This document shows, piece by piece, positions 52,279 to 55,006 of a stretch of 55,006 bases of DNA. The notes under the pieces were generated by a model. That model searched no databases and was not told the DNA's origin. It saw only the letters and a list, made by a program, of their open reading frames with translations. Within the stretch, counting starts at the first letter, position 1. Every line of letters starts with the position of its first letter. The position numbers were made by a program, and so were the translations under genes. Origin of the DNA: a bacterium (GTDB taxonomy: Bacteria > Chloroflexota > Dormibacteria > Aeolococcales > Bog-877); NCBI GenBank assembly GCA_021791415.1, contig JAJYWQ010000081.1, forward strand, positions 1 through 55,006, read 5' to 3'.

Positions 52279-53154
52279 GTGAATCTGGTTGTCCAGTCGG
52301 TGGGGTTCGGGCTGGTCACGGCCTCGGTCTTGGCGCTGGCCTCGGTGGGGCTCACCCTCCAGTTCGGCGTCACCAACTACATCAACTTCGCTTACGGCAC
52401 CTACCTGGTGCTCGCGGCCTACTTCACGATGGCCCTCAGCACCCGGGCGCACCTCCCGTTCCTGCTGGCGGCGGTGCTGGCCTGCCTGGCCATGGGGGTG
52501 GTCGCGGTGGGGATCGCCAAGGGGGTCATGCAACACTTTGTGTCCCGGCAGGCGCCGCTCTTCTATCTCCTTATCGTGACCTTTGGGCTCTCGCTGATCA
52601 TCGAGAACCTGGTGCAGGCAATCTGGGGGCCGGGTTTCCAGACCTACAACATTGCGGTCGGCAGCCCGCTCAACCTGGGGCCCTTCTCGCTCACGCCAAT
52701 CCAGCTGATCATCATCGGTCTCGCGGTGGTGGCCATGGTGGCCATCCACCTGATGCTCAGCCGGACCAGCCTGGGAAAGGCCATGCGGGCGATGTCGGAC
52801 AACAAGGACCTCGCTCAGGTGAGCGGGATCGACACCGAGCGCATCACCACGTGGACGTGGTTCATCACCGGCTGCCTGGCCGGTCTGGCCGGGATCGCGC
52901 TCACCGTGACCACTGTGAGCTTCAACCCGGCCAGCGCTGACAGCTTCCTCTTCGTGATCTTCGCCGCCGTGATCCTCGGGGGTATCGGCCGGCCCTACGG
53001 GGCCATGGCCGCCGCCGCGATCCTGGGCATCGTCACCGAGGTGTCGGCGGTCGTGGTCAGCTCCACCTACAAGGATGACATCGCCTTCGTGGCCCTGGTG
53101 GTCGTCCTCCTGCTCCGCCCCCAGGGCCTCATCGCCACTCGGGGGAAGGCCTGA
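52279..53154 (+). CDS. Branched-chain amino acid-type ABC transporter permease (LivH-like)
   Basis: A 291-aa membrane permease with about 8 helices: SVGFGLVTASVLALASVGLTLQFGVTNYINFAYGTYLVLAAYF at the N-terminus (family hallmark), LFYLLIVTFGLSLIIENLVQAIWG, and the EAA-like cytoplasmic loop SRTSLGKAMRAMSDNKDLAQVSGIDTERI. GTG 52279 has AGGAG nine bases upstream. First gene of a transport operon (LivH, LivM, LivG, LivF). The substrate may be an amino acid, amide, urea or aromatic compound; the substrate-binding protein is not in this window. Confidence 0.92.
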   Translation: MNLVVQSVGFGLVTASVLALASVGLTLQFGVTNYINFAYGTYLVLAAYFTMALSTRAHLPFLLAAVLACLAMGVVAVGIAKGVMQHFVSRQAPLFYLLIVTFGLSLIIENLVQAIWGPGFQTYNIAVGSPLNLGPFSLTPIQLIIIGLAVVAMVAIHLMLSRTSLGKAMRAMSDNKDLAQVSGIDTERITTWTWFITGCLAGLAGIALTVTTVSFNPASADSFLFVIFAAVILGGIGRPYGAMAAAAILGIVTEVSAVVVSSTYKDDIAFVALVVVLLLRPQGLIATRGKA

Positions 53155-53156
53155 AC

Positions 53157-54167
53157 ATGGACCTGATACTGCCCTACATCGCCACCCTGGCCATCTTCTT
53201 CTTCGTCTACAACATCCTCACCTGGGGGCTGAACATCCAGTTCGGCTATGCCGGGGTCCTGGACTTCACATTCATCACCTTCGTGGCCTGCGGCGCCTAC
53301 TTCTCGGGGGTGTTCGCGCTCGGCCCGGGCCAGAAGTCCACCGGGTTCGAATGGATCCTGGGGTTGAGCTGGCCCTTCCCCATCGCCCTGGTCATGGGGG
53401 CGTTGGCGGCCGGCTTGCTGGGGATCGTGATCGGTCTCATCGCCGTCAACCGGCTCCGCAGCGACTACATGGCCATCGTCACCTTGGCCACGGGGACGGT
53501 GATCTACGGGCTGGTGAGCAACTACACGCCCCTCTTCGACGGCTTCGACGGGCTGGCTGGCCTGCAGACCCCCTTCAGCCAATGGCTGAACATCAACTAC
53601 AACCAGTTCACCTACCTGTGGGTGGGCTTCTGCGCGGTGGTCATGGTCATCTGCTGGTTCATCGCCCAGCGCATCCTCAACTCCCCGCTCGGCCGGACCA
53701 TGCGGGCCATCCGCGAGGACCAGGAGGCAGCCGAGGCCTTCGGCAAGGACTCATTCCGTGTGCGGCTCATCGCCATGTCCATGGGAGCGGTGCTGGCGGG
53801 CGTCGGCGGGGCACTGCTCATGGGGTTCATCGGGGCGTTCAACCCCGCAGGGTGGACGTCCGGGGAGACGTTCGTGGTCTGGGCCGCCCTCATCGTGGGG
53901 GGGCGGGGCAACAACTGGGGTGGGGTGGTCGGGTCCTTCGTGGTGGCGGTTCTTGTCAACGAGGCGACGCGCTACATCCCGCCGATCCCCGGCAACGCCA
54001 CCCTCATCCCGACGGTGCGCAACATGCTGATTGGCGCCTCCTTGATCGCCGTCCTCTGGCTGCGGCCCGAGGGGATCATCCCGGAGGCCAGACGCCGCTT
54101 CTACCAGCTGCCGCTGCTGCCCGGCCGGCGGACTCCGGCCGAGGGGATGGGAAGTGCCGGGAGCTGA
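53157..54167 (+). CDS. Branched-chain amino acid-type ABC transporter permease (LivM-like)
   Basis: A 336-aa permease beginning two bases after the livH stop. Features: IFFFVYNILTWGLNIQFGYAGVLDFTFITFVACGAYFSGVFAL, the loop SPLGRTMRAIREDQEAAEAFGKDSFRVRL (EAA motif), and IVGGRGNNWGGVVGSFVVAVL. Pairs with LivH to form the membrane channel. The tail (about 20 residues) is hydrophilic. Overlaps livG by 14 bp. Confidence 0.92.
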   Translation: MDLILPYIATLAIFFFVYNILTWGLNIQFGYAGVLDFTFITFVACGAYFSGVFALGPGQKSTGFEWILGLSWPFPIALVMGALAAGLLGIVIGLIAVNRLRSDYMAIVTLATGTVIYGLVSNYTPLFDGFDGLAGLQTPFSQWLNINYNQFTYLWVGFCAVVMVICWFIAQRILNSPLGRTMRAIREDQEAAEAFGKDSFRVRLIAMSMGAVLAGVGGALLMGFIGAFNPAGWTSGETFVVWAALIVGGRGNNWGGVVGSFVVAVLVNEATRYIPPIPGNATLIPTVRNMLIGASLIAVLWLRPEGIIPEARRRFYQLPLLPGRRTPAEGMGSAGS

Positions 54168-54948
54168 CGCCTTCCTGCGGGTGGAACACCTGAGCCACTC
54201 CTTCGGGGGCTTCAAGGCGGTAGACGACTGCACGTTTGAGATCGCCAGGGGCTCCATCTCGGCTCTCATCGGGCCCAACGGCGCCGGCAAGAGCACCGCC
54301 GTCGGGCTGATCGCCGGGGCCCTCAAGGTGCAGTCGGGCCGGGTCTTCTTCGACGGGCAGGAAGTGACTCGGCTTCCGGCCTACAAGATGGCTCGCCGCG
54401 GCCTCCTGCGGACATATCAGGTGTCGCGGGAGTTTCCGCTGCTCACGGTCATGGAGAACCTTTTGGTTCCGCCCCCGGATCAGCGCGGGGAGAGCCTTCT
54501 GAACGCCCTTTTCCGACCCTCGGTGGGGCGTCGCCAGGACGCCGCTCTGGCGAGTCGCGCCGTGGACGTTCTCGAGACCTATGGGCTTCTCCCACTCCGT
54601 GACGAGTACGCGGGCAATCTTAGCGGCGGGGAGAAGCGGCTGCTGGAGCTGGCCCGGGCGGAGATGGCCAACCCCAAGTTCATGCTTCTGGACGAGCCCA
54701 TGGCGGGGATCAACCCGGCGCTCATCGCACGGCTCGACGGCCACATACGGCGGCTGCGCGACCAGTCGGGGATCACCTTCCTCCTGGTCGAGCACAACCT
54801 GGATGTGGTGGAGAGGATCTGCGACCAAGTGGTGGTCATGGCTTCCGGCCGGACCCTGGCCGAAGGCAGCATGGCGGAACTCCGGCAGAACCCTGAGGTC
54901 GTCAGGGCATACCTCGGAGGAGGTCTCGATGAGCGTGCTGTCGGCTGA
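54154..54948 (+). CDS. ABC transporter ATP-binding protein (LivG-like)
   Basis: A 264-aa ATPase: LRVEHLSHSFGGFKAVDDCTF, Walker A LIGPNGAGKST, the LivG insertion with RTYQVSREFPLLTVMENLLV, signature NLSGGEKRLLELAR, Walker B LLDEPMAGINP and switch His in LLVEHNLDVV. This order with a RTYQ-type Q-loop is typical of LivG. GTG has GGGGATGGGA upstream. Overlaps livM upstream and livF downstream (20 bp). Confidence 0.94.
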   Translation: MPGADAFLRVEHLSHSFGGFKAVDDCTFEIARGSISALIGPNGAGKSTAVGLIAGALKVQSGRVFFDGQEVTRLPAYKMARRGLLRTYQVSREFPLLTVMENLLVPPPDQRGESLLNALFRPSVGRRQDAALASRAVDVLETYGLLPLRDEYAGNLSGGEKRLLELARAEMANPKFMLLDEPMAGINPALIARLDGHIRRLRDQSGITFLLVEHNLDVVERICDQVVVMASGRTLAEGSMAELRQNPEVVRAYLGGGLDERAVG

Positions 54949-55006
54949 GGGCGTCACCGCGGGTTACGGCAAGGTTCCCATTGTCCAGGGGGTGTCGGCG
55001 CGGGCC
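54929..55006 (+). CDS. ABC transporter ATP-binding protein (LivF-like), partial
   Basis: Only the first 26 codons are inside the window (MSVLSAEGVTAGYGK...). The LSAEGVTAGYGKVPIVQGVS pattern is the N-terminal strand of LivF-type ATPases. ATG has GGAGGAGG upstream. Cut by the window end. Confidence 0.85.
   Translation, partial: MSVLSAEGVTAGYGKVPIVQGVSARA

Noticed and set aside
1-55006. rRNA, tRNA, CRISPR arrays, insertion sequences and prophage genes
   Set aside because: I looked for cloverleaf-like T-loop sequences, regularly spaced repeats, transposase motifs and terminal inverted repeats and saw none.

Overview
The window is 55 kb of very high-GC, gene-dense chromosome with short intergenic spaces, many GTG/TTG starts and frequent 4-bp stop/start overlaps (ATGA, GTGA, TTGA). 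AdnAB-like helicase-nuclease, an actinobacterial-style ImuA'/ImuB/DnaE2 mutasome with a DUF6504-like small protein, gram-positive-type LexA boxes, F420-type luciferase-like oxidoreductases, a CYTH/CHAD-ParA pair, and apparent leaderless promoters (TANNNT about 6 nt before the start codon) all suggest a terrabacterium close to Actinobacteriota/Chloroflexota, for example a Dormibacterota-like soil lineage. This placement is inferred from gene content only. I saw no rRNA, tRNA, CRISPR array, insertion sequence or phage gene.

Region 1 (0-10.7 kb): an aldehyde dehydrogenase divergent from a TetR regulator that is coupled to two helicase-nuclease subunits (AdnA- and AdnB-like); then a minus-strand operon of an HU-like protein, an NDUFA9-like NAD-binding protein and an SCP2-like protein. 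Region 2 (10.7-22.1 kb): a DNA-damage block. An SOS box drives imuA'-imuB-DUF6504; ftsH follows; an MFS-ParA-CHAD operon runs the other way; a second, nearly identical SOS box sits between the CHAD gene and dnaE2. Region 3 (22-38 kb): mixed metabolism, comprising a BASS transporter, a glycosyltransferase with a GAF-like tail, a glutaredoxin-like protein, a luciferase-like protein, an endonuclease/phosphatase-family protein, a purine-nucleoside-phosphorylase-like gene overlapping ubiE/menG, two Gfo/Idh/MocA oxidoreductases (one fused to a ThuA-like domain), a GH5 enzyme, dnaK with a coupled hydrolase, and a tryptophanase-like lyase.

Region 4 (38.2-45.5 kb): a decayed remnant of a NuoL/HyfB-type membrane subunit is followed by two overlapping genes for short, divergent MutS-type ATPases, both with Asn-Glu in place of Asp-Glu in Walker B, then an overlapping winged-helix gene and clpB. 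This tandem MutS-like pair is the best candidate for an undescribed system. Region 5 (45.5-55 kb): a MarR-DHA2 exporter operon, an L,D-transpeptidase, a DODA-type dioxygenase preceded by an inverted repeat related in layout to the one in the exporter promoter, an F420-type oxidoreductase, a GntR/FCD regulator and a Liv-type ABC transporter (LivH, LivM, LivG and the first codons of LivF, cut by the window end).
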